NCBI RefSeq assembly: GCF_902168135.1 | Contig: NZ_CABHOL010000026.1 | Location: 1-64,000 of the forward strand | Source: an uncultured Fluviicola sp. | GTDB taxonomy: Bacteria; Bacteroidota; Bacteroidia; Flavobacteriales_D; Crocinitomicaceae | DNA: 64,000 bases | Direction: 5' to 3' | Shown: positions 17,762 through 27,514 of the stretch, in pieces | Position numbering within the stretch: position 1 is the first letter of the stretch | Layout: the number at the start of each line of letters is the position of its first letter | The notes under the pieces: model-generated | What the model saw: only the letters and a program-made list of their open reading frames with translations | Databases searched by the model: none | Told to the model about the DNA's origin: nothing | Made by a program: the position numbers and the translations under genes

Positions 17762-18664
17762 ATGTCGATTGAAGTAAAAAACCTTTCCAAATATTACGGG
17801 GAACAAGCAGCGGTGAATGATATTACTTTTTCAGTTGGGAAAGGTGAGATCATTGGTTTCTTAGGGCCTAACGGAGCAGGTAAATCAACGACCATGAAAA
17901 TGATTACCGGTTTCATTCCTGCAACCCAGGGAGAAATCAGTGTTTGCGGTATTCCCGTTTCTGTAGATTCTATTGAAACCAGAAAGCGCATCGGTTATCT
18001 TCCGGAAAACAACCCTTTGTACCTGGATATGTATGTAAAGGAATACCTTGAATTTGTCGGGAAGATTTACAAAGTGAAAAACCTGAAAGAACGGGTAAAG
18101 GAAATGATCAAATTGGTAGGTTTGGAAGTAGAGCAGAACAAAAAGATCGGCATGCTTTCCAAAGGTTACCGTCAGCGTGTGGGACTTGCACAGGCAATCA
18201 TCCACAATCCGGATGTATTGATCCTGGATGAACCTACTTCCGGTTTGGACCCGAACCAATTGGTGGAGATCCGTGAGTTGATCAGACGTATCGGGAAGGA
18301 AAAAACCGTTATGCTTTCTACCCACATTTTGCAGGAAGTAGAAGCGATTTGTGACCGCGTTGTCATTATTCGTCAGGGTAAACTGGTTGCTGACAACTTA
18401 GCTTCAAACTTACAAGTTGAAACTGATACACAAGTTGTTTACGCAGAATTCGACGGCACAGTTTCAAAGAACCTGCTTCAAAAAATCCCGGGGGTTTCCA
18501 AAATCGAACGCATCTCCGATTCCAGGTACCTCATCGAGAGCCAGTCTGTGGATGATCTGCGAAAAACGGTTGCTCAATTCGCTCAGAAAAACAACCTGCT
18601 TGTTCTGACATTGAGAACCGAAGAGAAATCACTCGAAGAAGTCTTCAAGTCATTGACGAAATAA
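17762..18664 (+). CDS. gldA: Gliding-motility ABC transporter ATPase GldA
   Basis: A 300-residue ABC ATPase. Walker A GPNGAGKST near residue 38, Q-loop region GYLPENNPLY near 84, signature SKGYRQRVGLAQA near 131, Walker B VLILDEPTSGLDPNQ near 151, switch His STHILQEVEAICDR near 186. The ABC-2 subfamily sequence and the roughly 85-residue C-terminal domain match GldA, which works with GldF and GldG in gliding bacteria; gldF and gldG are not in this window. ATG 17762 gives the family start MSIEVKNLSKYYG; the frame is open to 17663 but that extension is unconserved. A general ABC-2 ATPase is the alternative. Confidence 0.85.
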   Translation: MSIEVKNLSKYYGEQAAVNDITFSVGKGEIIGFLGPNGAGKSTTMKMITGFIPATQGEISVCGIPVSVDSIETRKRIGYLPENNPLYLDMYVKEYLEFVGKIYKVKNLKERVKEMIKLVGLEVEQNKKIGMLSKGYRQRVGLAQAIIHNPDVLILDEPTSGLDPNQLVEIRELIRRIGKEKTVMLSTHILQEVEAICDRVVIIRQGKLVADNLASNLQVETDTQVVYAEFDGTVSKNLLQKIPGVSKIERISDSRYLIESQSVDDLRKTVAQFAQKNNLLVLTLRTEEKSLEEVFKSLTK

Positions 18665-18732
18665 AGTTTATTCAATCTTTTAATAGCTAAAGAGCCTCAA
18701 TTGAAGCCCTTTTCCATTTCCTATATTCTAAT

Positions 18733-19419
18733 CTACTCGTTATCCGGAGCCAAAAACCTATAAAGAAGTCCGGCCATAATTGCCCCGGCTATCGGAGCAA
18801 CCCAAAACAACCACAGCTGTTCAAAAGCCCAGCCTTGTACAAATAGTGCCTGACTAGTGCTTCTTGCAGGATTTACGGAAGTATTTGTAACCGGAATACT
18901 GATCAAATGGATTAATGTTAATCCCAAACCAATTGCAATTCCGGCAAAACCGGCTGATGCTCTTTTGTGTGTTGCTCCTAAAATAATAATCAAAAAAATG
19001 AAGGTCATTACCACTTCGGTAATCAATGCCGATTGCATGTTATAACCGTCAGGAGAATGTTCACCATAGCCATTTGCTGCAAATCCCCCCAATTCAAACC
19101 CCGATTTTCCGCTTGCAATCAGATACAGGATTCCCGCTCCGGCAATTCCTCCCAGCACTTGTGAAGCAATGTATGGAAATACATCTTTGGTCTCAAACCT
19201 TCCACCGACCCACAATCCAATTGTAACCGCCGGATTCAGATGACAGCCAGAAATATGACCAATTGCATAAGCCATTGTCAATACAGTTAAACCAAAAGCA
19301 ATGGAAACTCCTACAAATCCAATTCCAAGTTCAGGATACCCGGCTGCTAAAACAGCACTTCCGCAACCTCCCAGCACCAACCAAAAGGTTCCGATAAATT
19401 CAGCAATTAATTTTTTCAT
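18733..19419 (-). CDS. aqpZ: Aquaporin Z-like water channel
   Basis: A 228-residue MIP-family channel with six membrane helices and two half-helices. The first NPA motif is in [11 protein letters not shown] near residue 62, the second in [12 protein letters not shown] near 182. The selectivity filter Arg is the one after the second NPA (NPARS). HISGCHLNP and the short loops match the water-selective AqpZ branch and not glycerol facilitators, which have longer loops. A monocistronic gene convergent with gldA; an imperfect hairpin around 18689-18712 between them may end the message. Confidence 0.95.
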   Translation of the reverse strand: MKKLIAEFIGTFWLVLGGCGSAVLAAGYPELGIGFVGVSIAFGLTVLTMAYAIGHISGCHLNPAVTIGLWVGGRFETKDVFPYIASQVLGGIAGAGILYLIASGKSGFELGGFAANGYGEHSPDGYNMQSALITEVVMTFIFLIIILGATHKRASAGFAGIAIGLGLTLIHLISIPVTNTSVNPARSTSQALFVQGWAFEQLWLFWVAPIAGAIMAGLLYRFLAPDNE

Positions 19420-19591
19420 AAATAGCGTTTATAGTTAAAAACCTTATCTCACCATAAGATAAATCAAACTAAATATAACCTTATTATCCAGAAAAACAAC
19501 TAATTCAGATGATTACCGGTTTCTCTCCGCGTATCTTACAAACAGCAATGACCTGTTCATAGTGTCAAAAGAAATATTACTCGTGTTCTTT

Positions 19592-19623
19592 GTGCTAAAG
19601 TGGTTATTTTCACCACGAAGCAC
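19592..19623. repeat. Imperfect inverted repeat upstream of the aquaporin gene
   Basis: GTGCT..GTGG (19592-19603) faces CCAC..AGCAC (19613-19623) in the 252-bp gap between the aquaporin and queuosine-transporter genes. The sequence resembles the CACCACGAAGCACA-type intergenic repeats of many environmental bacteria. It may help end the upstream transporter transcript; no T-run follows, so a terminator is uncertain. Confidence 0.35.
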
Positions 19624-19671
19624 ATAGATTATAGAGTTCATTCATCCAATTAATTGAAAAGAGTTGTTCTC

Positions 19672-20349
19672 TTAGTCCGTATCAGGAATAACATGCTCCT
19701 GTTTTTCGCCCAAAATGCGTTTTGCCAGGTAATGCATCACATAGATCAATGGTGTAAGGCAAACTGCTATCAGTAATTTGGTCAGATAACCGGTGATCGC
19801 TAAAACCAAGACCATTTTCAACGGGTAAGCTCCGGAAAGATATAAACCGATGATTGCAACGATAAATGAATCGACCAATTGAGAAACAACCGTTGAACCC
19901 GTACTGCGCAGCCAGATCATTTTTCCTTTGGTAAGTTTATTGAAAAAATGGAAGAGCTGAACATCCAGCAATTGCGAAACAATAAATGCCGTTATACTTC
20001 CAACCATGATCCATAATGAACCACCGAATGCTTTAGCAAATTCCTTGTCTGAAAGCCAGGAACCTTCGGCGGTAGGAAGTTGAACCGCACAATAAACGAC
20101 AATGAAACAAAAAGCAATTAATGCAGTTGTAATCCAGCTCAACCTGCGAACGGCTTGTTTACCGAAATATTCGTTCATGACATCGGTCAACAAGAAAACT
20201 ACCGGCCACGGAACAATCCCGGCAATCATTGGAGCCAGGTAAGGCCCCATGTAAACCAGCTTTGCAGAAATCAATTCAGCAACGATGGCACTGGTGATGA
20301 AAACTCCGGCCATCACCATAAATGCTATTTCTTTTCGTGTTTGAAGCAT
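19672..20349 (-). CDS. Queuosine precursor transporter (YhhQ/VUT family)
   Basis: A 225-residue integral membrane protein with six hydrophobic segments. Conserved features of the vitamin-uptake-like YhhQ family are visible: ELISAKLVYMGP near residue 25, FLLTDVMNEYFGKQAVRR near 52, SQLLDVQLFHFFNKLT near 124, and RSTGSTVVSQLVDSFI near 147. The family imports queuine/preQ precursors for tRNA modification. It is divergent from tyrS with about 116 bp between them. I saw no preQ1 riboswitch in the short leader. Confidence 0.9.
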   Translation of the reverse strand: MLQTRKEIAFMVMAGVFITSAIVAELISAKLVYMGPYLAPMIAGIVPWPVVFLLTDVMNEYFGKQAVRRLSWITTALIAFCFIVVYCAVQLPTAEGSWLSDKEFAKAFGGSLWIMVGSITAFIVSQLLDVQLFHFFNKLTKGKMIWLRSTGSTVVSQLVDSFIVAIIGLYLSGAYPLKMVLVLAITGYLTKLLIAVCLTPLIYVMHYLAKRILGEKQEHVIPDTD

Positions 20350-20423
20350 GGTCGAAGATACTATATTTTAGGGCTTTCACGATCCCAATCATGGAAACTT
20401 CGATCGAAAAGAGGAATAATCCC

Positions 20424-20431
20424 TATTTTTG
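20424..20431 (+). promoter_or_regulatory. Possible -7 element for tyrS (TATTTTTG)
   Basis: TATTTTTG matches TAnnTTTG and lies 35 bp before the tyrS ATG, a reasonable leader length. No TTTG is found at the expected -33 spacing, so this is a weak call. Confidence 0.35.
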
Positions 20432-20465
20432 CGCCAATAAATAACAACCCCGAAAAAAAAGACGC

Positions 20466-21746
20466 ATGAAAAAGAATGTCATTGAAGAGTTAAGATGGAG
20501 AGGGATGATCCAGGATATCATGCCCGGTTTGGAAGAACAACTGCTTAAAGAAATGACATCCGGGTATGTGGGCTTTGATCCTACTTCAGATTCTTTGCAC
20601 GTTGGGAACCTGCTTCCTATCATGTTATTGAAACACTTCCAATTGGCCGGTCACAAACCATACGCATTAGTGGGTGGGGCCACTGGAATGGTAGGAGATC
20701 CATCGGGGAAATCTGCAGAGCGCAATTTGCTGGACGAAAAAACGCTGAATCACAATGTTGCTTCTGTTCAAAATCAATTACGTAAATTCCTCGATTTTGA
20801 AGAAGGGGAAAACAAAGCAGAACTGGTCAATAATTACGATTGGATGAGGCATTTCTCCTTCCTGGAATTTATCCGGGACGTTGGAAAACACATTACCGTA
20901 AATTATATGAGCGCGAAGGATTCGGTAAAAAAACGCATCGAAACAGGGATTTCATTTACGGAATTCTCATACCAGTTGATCCAGGGTTATGACTTTCTGC
21001 ATTTGTACCGGACAAACAACGTAAAAGTACAGTTCGGGGGATCGGACCAGTGGGGAAATATCACAACAGGAACAGAATTAGTACGGAGAATTGCAGGCGG
21101 GGAAGCTTATGCATTTACTTGTCCGCTATTGACAAAGGCTGATGGTGGAAAATTCGGGAAAACAGAATCCGGAACAGTTTGGCTGGACCCGGAAAAAACA
21201 AGTCCTTATGCGTTCTATCAGTTCTGGCTGAATGCAACAGACGCTGATGCTGTTAAACTGATCCGCTTCTACACTCTGAAGTCAAAGGAGGAAATAGAAG
21301 CTATTGAAAAAGAACACAACGAAGCACCTCACCTGCGTGCGTTACAAAAAGCAATTGCAGAAGAAGTGACTATTCGCGTCCATGGAAAAGAAGCTCTGGA
21401 AATGGCGATCGCTGCTTCCAATATATTATTCGGTAAATCAACTTCGGAAGATTTAAAAAAATTATCTAACGATACGTTCCTAAGCATTTTTGATGGTGTT
21501 CCAATGGCAACAATTAAACGCTCAGAATTGAATGAAGGAATTAGTATTGTTGACCTATTATCAGCAAAAACGGGATTCCTGGCATCCAACGGCGAAGCAA
21601 AACGCGAATTAAAAGCCAATGCTATTTCTTTGAACAAGGACAAGGTTAGCGAAGGAACACTGGTTGGCCCAAGTGATCTGATTAACGAAAAATTCATCCT
21701 TTTAGGAAAAGGAAAGAAGAATAATTACATCGTAATTGTAGAATAA
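20466..21746 (+). CDS. tyrS: Tyrosyl-tRNA synthetase
   Basis: A 426-residue class I aminoacyl-tRNA synthetase that charges tRNA-Tyr. [18 protein letters not shown] contains the HIGH signature as HVGN (residues 45-48); KFGKTESG near 230 is the bacterial form of KMSKS; GSDQWGN near 193 and [13 protein letters not shown] near 170 shape the tyrosine pocket. The C-terminal S4 RNA-binding domain covers about residues 355-426. Length is typical of TyrS type 1. It is followed by a hairpin shared with the convergent sensor-kinase gene. Confidence 0.97.
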   Translation: MKKNVIEELRWRGMIQDIMPGLEEQLLKEMTSGYVGFDPTSDSLHVGNLLPIMLLKHFQLAGHKPYALVGGATGMVGDPSGKSAERNLLDEKTLNHNVASVQNQLRKFLDFEEGENKAELVNNYDWMRHFSFLEFIRDVGKHITVNYMSAKDSVKKRIETGISFTEFSYQLIQGYDFLHLYRTNNVKVQFGGSDQWGNITTGTELVRRIAGGEAYAFTCPLLTKADGGKFGKTESGTVWLDPEKTSPYAFYQFWLNATDADAVKLIRFYTLKSKEEIEAIEKEHNEAPHLRALQKAIAEEVTIRVHGKEALEMAIAASNILFGKSTSEDLKKLSNDTFLSIFDGVPMATIKRSELNEGISIVDLLSAKTGFLASNGEAKRELKANAISLNKDKVSEGTLVGPSDLINEKFILLGKGKKNNYIVIVE

Positions 21747-21762
21747 AGAACCGATTTGAAAA

Positions 21763-21790
21763 ATGGGCACGTAAGTAAGGGCGTGCCCAT
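21763..21790. terminator. Hairpin terminator between tyrS and the sensor kinase
   Basis: Arms ATGGGCACG (21763-21771) and CGTGCCCAT (21782-21790) around a 10-base loop. Read on the minus strand it is followed by a T-run (ATTTTTC), so it serves the sensor-kinase message best; the plus strand continues with AAAAATG, less favourable for tyrS. Confidence 0.75.
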
Positions 21791-21797
21791 AAAAATG

Positions 21798-24749
21798 TTA
21801 TTCCTTATTGAAAATCGGAATCGAAATAACCACTTTGGTCCCTTTGGGATTTCCGGCCTCATCTGTAAGATGTTCAACTACAAAATCAAACTCGGTATTG
21901 TATTTTTCTTTGAATAGACTTAAACGTTCCGACGTAATCTGCATACCATACGATTTATGCTCTGAATGGAGTCTGCCTGGTTCATTAGAATCGTAGCCTG
22001 TTCCATTATCCGTCACCTCAACTACCAGTCTATTCTCTGCCAGCTCTTTAAAATTCACTTCCAGTTTTCCGGCAATCTCCAAGCCTTTAAATCCATGAAT
22101 AATTGCGTTTTCCACAAATGGCTGTATCAACATCGGAGGAATAAATTTTTGGAGCTCGGTATGCGTCAGTGAAACGATAATCTCAAAATCAAAGCGGTCT
22201 TTGAAACGCATTTTTTCAAGTGCTATATACTTGGTTAAAACATCTATTTCCTGGCGGATTGTTACCTCGCTTTCGCGTGAGTTATTCAAAGTCATACGAA
22301 TCAACTGTGAAAGCATCTGCAGGTATTTCTCAGCCAGGTCATTTTCATTGTAAACCAAAAAACTTTGAATCGAATTCAGGGAATTAAATATAAAATGCGG
22401 ATTCATTTGTGCCAAAAGGGCTTTTTGTTCCAGTTTTTCAATTTGACGCTTATACTTTCGCTGGCGGTTAATCTGAACTGCCCTGATTCTGAAAAGTACA
22501 AACGCCAGTAAAAAACTGCTCAATACCAGGAACAGGTAAAACCAGAATGTCTCGACAAATTTGGGCTGCTTATTCAGCGTTAAAATTCCATATGGTTTTT
22601 GCCAAATACCATTATCACTCAAGTATGACAATTCCAAATGATACTCTCCGGAGGTCAAATCATAAAAATCAATGCTTCCGGAATTACCGTATGTCCATTT
22701 ATCCGCTTCAGAAAGCCTATACTTGTATTTTTGGCTTCCCAAACTCTTATAATTCGTTGAACGCAATTCGATATGGATCATTTTAGAGCCACTGGAAACT
22801 TCTACGTAAGTCGTTTTCGGATAAAAAATATTTCCATCTATATTCAACTCCTTTACGGAAACCTGTTTTCTCAAAGGATTCAACAGAAAACCCAAATCTT
22901 CCGGAAACTTTGAAATCCCTTTTTTTGTGGCCAGGTAAACGACTTCTCCATCCAGGCAAATGTAATTCACTTCATTGGTTGCCAAACCATTAACACTTAA
23001 TATATTGTGGATTCTGACGTATTTATTTCCCAGAAAAAACAGCTTCGACACACCGCTGTTTGTGGCAACCCAGCATGTATTCCCGTTTTTATCGATCTGT
23101 ATCTTGTTGATCTGATCACTCAACAAACCATTTGCGACGGTAATATGATGAATAATTTTTCCATTTTTAAAAACGTATATCCCTTCACCTCTCGTACCAA
23201 TGACCAAACCAAGCTCTTTGGAATACCTGACACAGGAAACGCGGTTACCTCTAATTTCCATTGGAAACATGGAATTATCGACAATGTTATTTTTTTTCAA
23301 ACAAAACAACCCTTTGGCATTGCCCACAAAGATTTCCCCTTTATCGGAAGAACAAACCGTTTCAAAAAAATGATGCAGGTTCTTGTTGTATTTTATGGAG
23401 GCAAAATAATCATAGAGTGTATCAAGTCGGCGTGTTCTTTTATTAATACGCACTACAAACGATGAACAAATAAGCACACTAGTATCATTCTCATTGAAAC
23501 TGTCGTAATAATTCGGAACAAACCAATACTTTTCACCGCTCAAATCAACCGGGACATTTTTTTTGATTTTTGACACCAATAACACTTTACCAAGGCGCGA
23601 AATAACATTCCTTGAAATATGGTTAGACCTTAAAAGCGGATAATGATCTCTCAAACGGAAAACTCCCATATGGTTCGAGTAAAAAATATCCTTATCAGCA
23701 TCCACTTCAATATGGGTAACATCCACTTCTCTGGAATTCTCAAAAACAGACAGGTTCTTCACAATGGAGTTCGGCATATAAACAATTCCCTTGTCAAGTG
23801 TTGAAAACCACATCCCTTTTTCCCTGTCCTTTAGTACCGCTGAAACCCTGAAGCCCTGAAGAAGATGCTTCCTGGGCGCACGTGCAAGTCCGTATTTCGG
23901 TACGTTCTTCAATTTGTATGTTCCGTTTACCGTCGTAATCCACAAATCGTTTTTTACAGGAAAAAAACCGGTAGTTCCCGGAAAGTGAAGCGTTGTTCCC
24001 GGATGGTCCACATCGTAAAAACAGTCTTGTACGCGCATAACCCTTACCCCGTTTACGGTTTTTAGCTCCGTGAGGTAATTCTGCATGGTAGTAGTATAGG
24101 CTTTTTTGTTCTGCGTCCGAAGATCCAATTTCCCATTTTTCCGGATGGTCGCTTTAAATATATCTCCCCGAAGTTTGGTCATTAGAATATCGAAAGTAGA
24201 GAGATAAGTTCCATTAATGAGATTAAATGTTAAAGGTTCTCCTCTATAAGTTGAGGAATGTGCTCTTCCCTTCGAATCGATCTTTAAAATGCCGTTATTC
24301 CCGGAACTGAAATACACATTGTCTTTTTCATCGACACAAAACGTTTTATGCGGGTATAAATTATTGCCAATGTAGTCAGCTATTAAATGATTGTATTTGT
24401 ACTTGATTACTTTATGTCGTTCGATATCATAATAACTCAGTAAACCGTTATAACTAACAAACCAGATTCTTCCTTTATAGTCTTCGTAAATCCAGAAAAT
24501 AACATTGTCAGGAAGTCCGTTCCTGGTGGTCAACACTTCCATGTGAAAGCCGTCATATTTTACCACCCCGCGGTCCGTACAGAACCAAATATATCCCTCA
24601 CGACTTTGATGTACAAAATAGGTTTCCGAACTGGGTAACCCTTCTTTAATGGAAAATAATCTGTAAGCTGGTTCCCAGTTTGTTTGAGCACCTAAAACAC
24701 TTACACTAAAGAATGTCAGCAAGATTGTGATATATCGCTTCAATCTCAT
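21798..24749 (-). CDS. Two-component-type sensor with Reg_prop beta-propeller, Y_Y_Y domain and LytS-like histidine kinase
   Basis: A 983-residue protein. A signal peptide (ILLTFFSVSVLGAQ) is followed by about 600 residues of Reg_prop repeats (GLPSSETYFVHQSREGYIWF, GLPDNVIFWIYEDYKGRIWF, with more degenerate copies later), a Y_Y_Y-like beta-sandwich near 640-725, one transmembrane helix near 740-760, a short coiled coil, and a His_kinase/HATPase module. The H-box NPHFIFNSLNSIQ near 783 and FVENAIIHGFKG and DNGTGYD place it in the LytS/YehU kinase family. Periplasmic sensing of a sugar or envelope signal is likely. No LytTR response regulator is adjacent. It starts 2 bp after truA, so they share a message. 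Confidence 0.9.
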   Translation of the reverse strand: MRLKRYITILLTFFSVSVLGAQTNWEPAYRLFSIKEGLPSSETYFVHQSREGYIWFCTDRGVVKYDGFHMEVLTTRNGLPDNVIFWIYEDYKGRIWFVSYNGLLSYYDIERHKVIKYKYNHLIADYIGNNLYPHKTFCVDEKDNVYFSSGNNGILKIDSKGRAHSSTYRGEPLTFNLINGTYLSTFDILMTKLRGDIFKATIRKNGKLDLRTQNKKAYTTTMQNYLTELKTVNGVRVMRVQDCFYDVDHPGTTLHFPGTTGFFPVKNDLWITTVNGTYKLKNVPKYGLARAPRKHLLQGFRVSAVLKDREKGMWFSTLDKGIVYMPNSIVKNLSVFENSREVDVTHIEVDADKDIFYSNHMGVFRLRDHYPLLRSNHISRNVISRLGKVLLVSKIKKNVPVDLSGEKYWFVPNYYDSFNENDTSVLICSSFVVRINKRTRRLDTLYDYFASIKYNKNLHHFFETVCSSDKGEIFVGNAKGLFCLKKNNIVDNSMFPMEIRGNRVSCVRYSKELGLVIGTRGEGIYVFKNGKIIHHITVANGLLSDQINKIQIDKNGNTCWVATNSGVSKLFFLGNKYVRIHNILSVNGLATNEVNYICLDGEVVYLATKKGISKFPEDLGFLLNPLRKQVSVKELNIDGNIFYPKTTYVEVSSGSKMIHIELRSTNYKSLGSQKYKYRLSEADKWTYGNSGSIDFYDLTSGEYHLELSYLSDNGIWQKPYGILTLNKQPKFVETFWFYLFLVLSSFLLAFVLFRIRAVQINRQRKYKRQIEKLEQKALLAQMNPHFIFNSLNSIQSFLVYNENDLAEKYLQMLSQLIRMTLNNSRESEVTIRQEIDVLTKYIALEKMRFKDRFDFEIIVSLTHTELQKFIPPMLIQPFVENAIIHGFKGLEIAGKLEVNFKELAENRLVVEVTDNGTGYDSNEPGRLHSEHKSYGMQITSERLSLFKEKYNTEFDFVVEHLTDEAGNPKGTKVVISIPIFNKE

Positions 24750-24751
24750 GC

Positions 24752-25516
24752 TTATCCCCCTATTTTTACAAACAATTCCTCCGGATATCGGATATCAACC
24801 AAAAACAACCCTTTTGCCGGAACAGATAACTTTGCTTCTCCTCTGTCCTTAGAAGCAATGATTTGCGAGAGGCCCGCTTTATCCAGGTTACCATAACCGA
24901 CTTCCAGCAAGGTCCCGACCACAGCTCGAACCATGTTTCTTAGAAAACGATCTGCACTTATTTCCAGATACCAGGAAGTTTCCGATACCTGGTTCCATTT
25001 CACCTGTGAAACTGTGCAAATATTCGTTTTTACATCCGTATGCAATTTAGAAAATGAGGTAAAGTCCTGCTTGCCCAACAGCAGTTGGGCAGCCTGGTTC
25101 ATGGCATCAAAATCAATAGTTGGTCCCAGGTGATAACTATCCTGCAGAAAGGCATTTTTTTGCTGATGAATAAAGTAATGATAGGTTCGCAAAGAAGCCG
25201 AAAAACGAGCGTGAAATTCATCGGAAACCTTTTGAGCTGAAAAAATTGCTATATCATCCGGAAGCATCTTGTTTAGCTTATAGACTAATTGATTCGTATC
25301 CAGTTCCCTGTCTGCATCAAAATGCAAGACATAATAAGATGCATGAACCCCGGTATCGGTTCTCCCGCAGCCAACTACAGAAACGGGCTTATTTCCCATT
25401 AATTGGGATAAGCGCCTTTCAATTTCTTCCTGAACAGAAGAGGCATTTGGCTGGACCTGCCAGCCGTGATAGTTCGTTCCGCGATAAGCGAGTTCCAGAG
25501 CATATCGAAATGTCAT
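24752..25516 (-). CDS. truA: tRNA pseudouridine synthase A
   Basis: A 254-residue enzyme making pseudouridine at positions 38-40 of the tRNA anticodon stem. The N-terminus RYALELAYRGTNYHGWQVQPN is typical. The catalytic Asp lies in GCGRTDTGVHASYY near residue 52. SADRFLRNMVRAVVGTLLEVG near 190 is the conserved C-terminal RFLxxMVR segment. Normal length. It is the first gene of a two-gene unit with the propeller sensor kinase and is divergent from the PhoB-like regulator. Confidence 0.96.
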   Translation of the reverse strand: MTFRYALELAYRGTNYHGWQVQPNASSVQEEIERRLSQLMGNKPVSVVGCGRTDTGVHASYYVLHFDADRELDTNQLVYKLNKMLPDDIAIFSAQKVSDEFHARFSASLRTYHYFIHQQKNAFLQDSYHLGPTIDFDAMNQAAQLLLGKQDFTSFSKLHTDVKTNICTVSQVKWNQVSETSWYLEISADRFLRNMVRAVVGTLLEVGYGNLDKAGLSQIIASKDRGEAKLSVPAKGLFLVDIRYPEELFVKIGG

Positions 25517-25652
25517 CCGACAAAGTTAATCAATTCGTTTGCTTCACAGTGAGTCTGCCCTACCTACACAATTCTTAACATTAAAATAATCCGGCTGGTA
25601 TTAATTAATTATTTCGTAACACAGCAGTAATTATAAAGGAAAGTTACAAGGA

Positions 25653-25660
25653 TACTTTTG
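25653..25660 (+). promoter_or_regulatory. Possible -7 element for the response-regulator gene (TACTTTTG)
   Basis: TACTTTTG fits TAnnTTTG and lies 25 bp before ATG 25685. It includes the TTG at 25658 that could otherwise be taken as a start codon, which argues for the downstream ATG. No -33 TTTG at the right spacing is seen. Confidence 0.35.
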
Positions 25661-25684
25661 CCTCGAACATTAACAACGAGCACA

Positions 25685-26374
25685 ATGCAAGCGAGTAAGG
25701 GACAAACCATACTTTTAGTGGATGACGAAAAAGATATCCTGGAATTTTTGCAGTATAATCTGGAGCGGGAGGGGTATAAAGTATTTGTTGCCAACGATGG
25801 GCTCGAAGGAGTCGAAATGGCTCAAAAAGTTTCTCCGGACCTGATCCTGATGGATGTCATGATGCCGAGAATGGATGGAATTGAAGCCTGCCAGACAATT
25901 CGCCAGGATCTTCAGCTAAATTCACCTTTAATTGCCTTCCTGACTTCAAGAGCAGAAGACTATTCACAAGTTGCGGGGTTTGAAGCCGGAGCGGATGATT
26001 ATATCACCAAACCGATCAGACCGCGTTTATTGGTTTCCAAAGTAGAAGCTTTACTCAGAAGAGCCGGACGAATCACCGGAACTGAAGCTGAAATCAAAAC
26101 TTCCTCAATAACGGTTAATCGCGAGAAATTCCTGGTATTCATGAATGATGAAGAAATTCAGCTTCCGAAAAAGGAGTTTGAACTGATCGAATTATTGGCT
26201 TCAAGACCGGGAAAAGTATTTACACGTGAACAAATCCTGACAACTGTTTGGGGTGACGAAACAATCGTCGGTGAAAGGACCATCGATGTTCATATCAGAA
26301 AATTGAGAGAGAAACTAGGAGAATCGTATATTCGTACCATTAAAGGTGTTGGTTATACATTTTCTGAAAAGTGA
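25685..26374 (+). CDS. OmpR/PhoB-family response regulator
   Basis: A 229-residue regulator. The receiver domain has LLVDDEKD (acidic pocket), the phospho-acceptor Asp in LILMDVMMPRMDG near residue 56, LTSRAEDY, and KPIRPRLLVSKVEALLRR. The C-terminal winged-helix DNA-binding domain has KEFELIELLASRPGKVFTR split around residues 158-175 and TIDVHIRKLREKLG near 200. It overlaps the downstream kinase by 4 bp (GTGA), so they form a cognate pair. The layout resembles PhoB-PhoR, but without a pho box or pst genes the signal is not proven. The TTG at 25658 is rejected as start. Confidence 0.93.
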   Translation: MQASKGQTILLVDDEKDILEFLQYNLEREGYKVFVANDGLEGVEMAQKVSPDLILMDVMMPRMDGIEACQTIRQDLQLNSPLIAFLTSRAEDYSQVAGFEAGADDYITKPIRPRLLVSKVEALLRRAGRITGTEAEIKTSSITVNREKFLVFMNDEEIQLPKKEFELIELLASRPGKVFTREQILTTVWGDETIVGERTIDVHIRKLREKLGESYIRTIKGVGYTFSEK

Positions 26375-27456
26375 AAAAATTAAATCCGTTTACCATTGTT
26401 CTTTTAGGAAGCAGTATTGTAGCAGCAGCTTTAGTACTCATACTTCTGATTGTCCATTTCTTTCATCCAATTCCGGCAATAGCCTTTATTTCCATCGTTC
26501 TTTTTGGTTCACTGGCAACATTTGCCGCGTTTTATTACCTGTTCAGGGAATTCATCTATAATCGGCTGCGTATTCTGTACCGCTCTATCCGCAAAGGAAA
26601 ACTGGTTCCCGACGAAAAGCTTTACATAAACATGTCCAAAGATATTATCGGTAAAGCAGAAACGGATTCTAAGCAATGGAGTGACCAGCGAAAATCAGAA
26701 ATCACTCAACTGCAGGAACAGGACAAATTCAGGCGTGAATTTATCGGGAACCTGGCACACGAATTAAAAACTCCCGTATTTTCCATTCAGGGTTACGTAT
26801 TAACCTTGCTGGAAGGTGGATTGGAAGACGAGAAAGTGAACCGGATGTTTTTGGAACGCGCTTCGAAAGCTATCGACCGGATGACGAATATCCTGAATGA
26901 CCTGGACGAATTGACCAAATTGGAAGTAAACGATCTTAAAATGGACCTTCGTCCCTTTGATCTGAAAGAATTGGCCAAAGAAGTGATGGACGGTCTCGAA
27001 CTACGCTCGCAGGAAAAACACATCAAACTACGCTTCGCAAAAGAGTACAACAAAGAGATCATGGTACGCGCTGACCGCGGAAAAATTGCCCAGGTTTTGA
27101 CAAATCTGATCAGCAACTCTATTTCTTACGGAAATGAGAACGGGGAAACACAAATCCGTTTTTACGAAGTCGACGATTTGGTTTCAGTAGAAATCTCGGA
27201 TAACGGTCCGGGAATCGAACCGCATGAATTGCCGCGCTTATTCGAACGATTTTACCGTGTTGAAAAAAGCCGTAACCGAAATGAAGGCGGATCCGGACTA
27301 GGTCTTTCCATCGTAAAGCATATCCTTGACTCACACAACCAAACGATTTCTGTACGAAGCACCATTGGTGTTGGGAGTACTTTTACTTTCTCTCTGGATA
27401 AATTTGAAGGGACTTCTTCTACGCTGGTAACTTCGCGGGGGATTACGATCAAATAA
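26371..27456 (+). CDS. PhoR-like sensor histidine kinase
   Basis: A 361-residue membrane kinase starting at GTG inside the regulator's stop (GTGA). Two membrane helices (residues about 8-30 and 38-56) leave almost no periplasmic loop, so it probably senses within the membrane or through a partner. The HisKA H-box is NLAHELKTPVFSIQGY near residue 127. HATPase motifs: N-box LTNLISNSISYG near 245, G1 DNGPGIEP near 275, F-box LFERFYRV and G2 GGSGLGLSIVKHI near 307. Cognate partner: the PhoB-like regulator upstream. Class assignment (PhoR-like HK) is from overall layout. Confidence 0.92.
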   Translation: MKKLNPFTIVLLGSSIVAAALVLILLIVHFFHPIPAIAFISIVLFGSLATFAAFYYLFREFIYNRLRILYRSIRKGKLVPDEKLYINMSKDIIGKAETDSKQWSDQRKSEITQLQEQDKFRREFIGNLAHELKTPVFSIQGYVLTLLEGGLEDEKVNRMFLERASKAIDRMTNILNDLDELTKLEVNDLKMDLRPFDLKELAKEVMDGLELRSQEKHIKLRFAKEYNKEIMVRADRGKIAQVLTNLISNSISYGNENGETQIRFYEVDDLVSVEISDNGPGIEPHELPRLFERFYRVEKSRNRNEGGSGLGLSIVKHILDSHNQTISVRSTIGVGSTFTFSLDKFEGTSSTLVTSRGITIK

Positions 27457-27514
27457 TTGACGCTTCGGCATTTCTACTCCGCTCAATGACCAAAGTGAAA
27501 TATATCTTATTATC

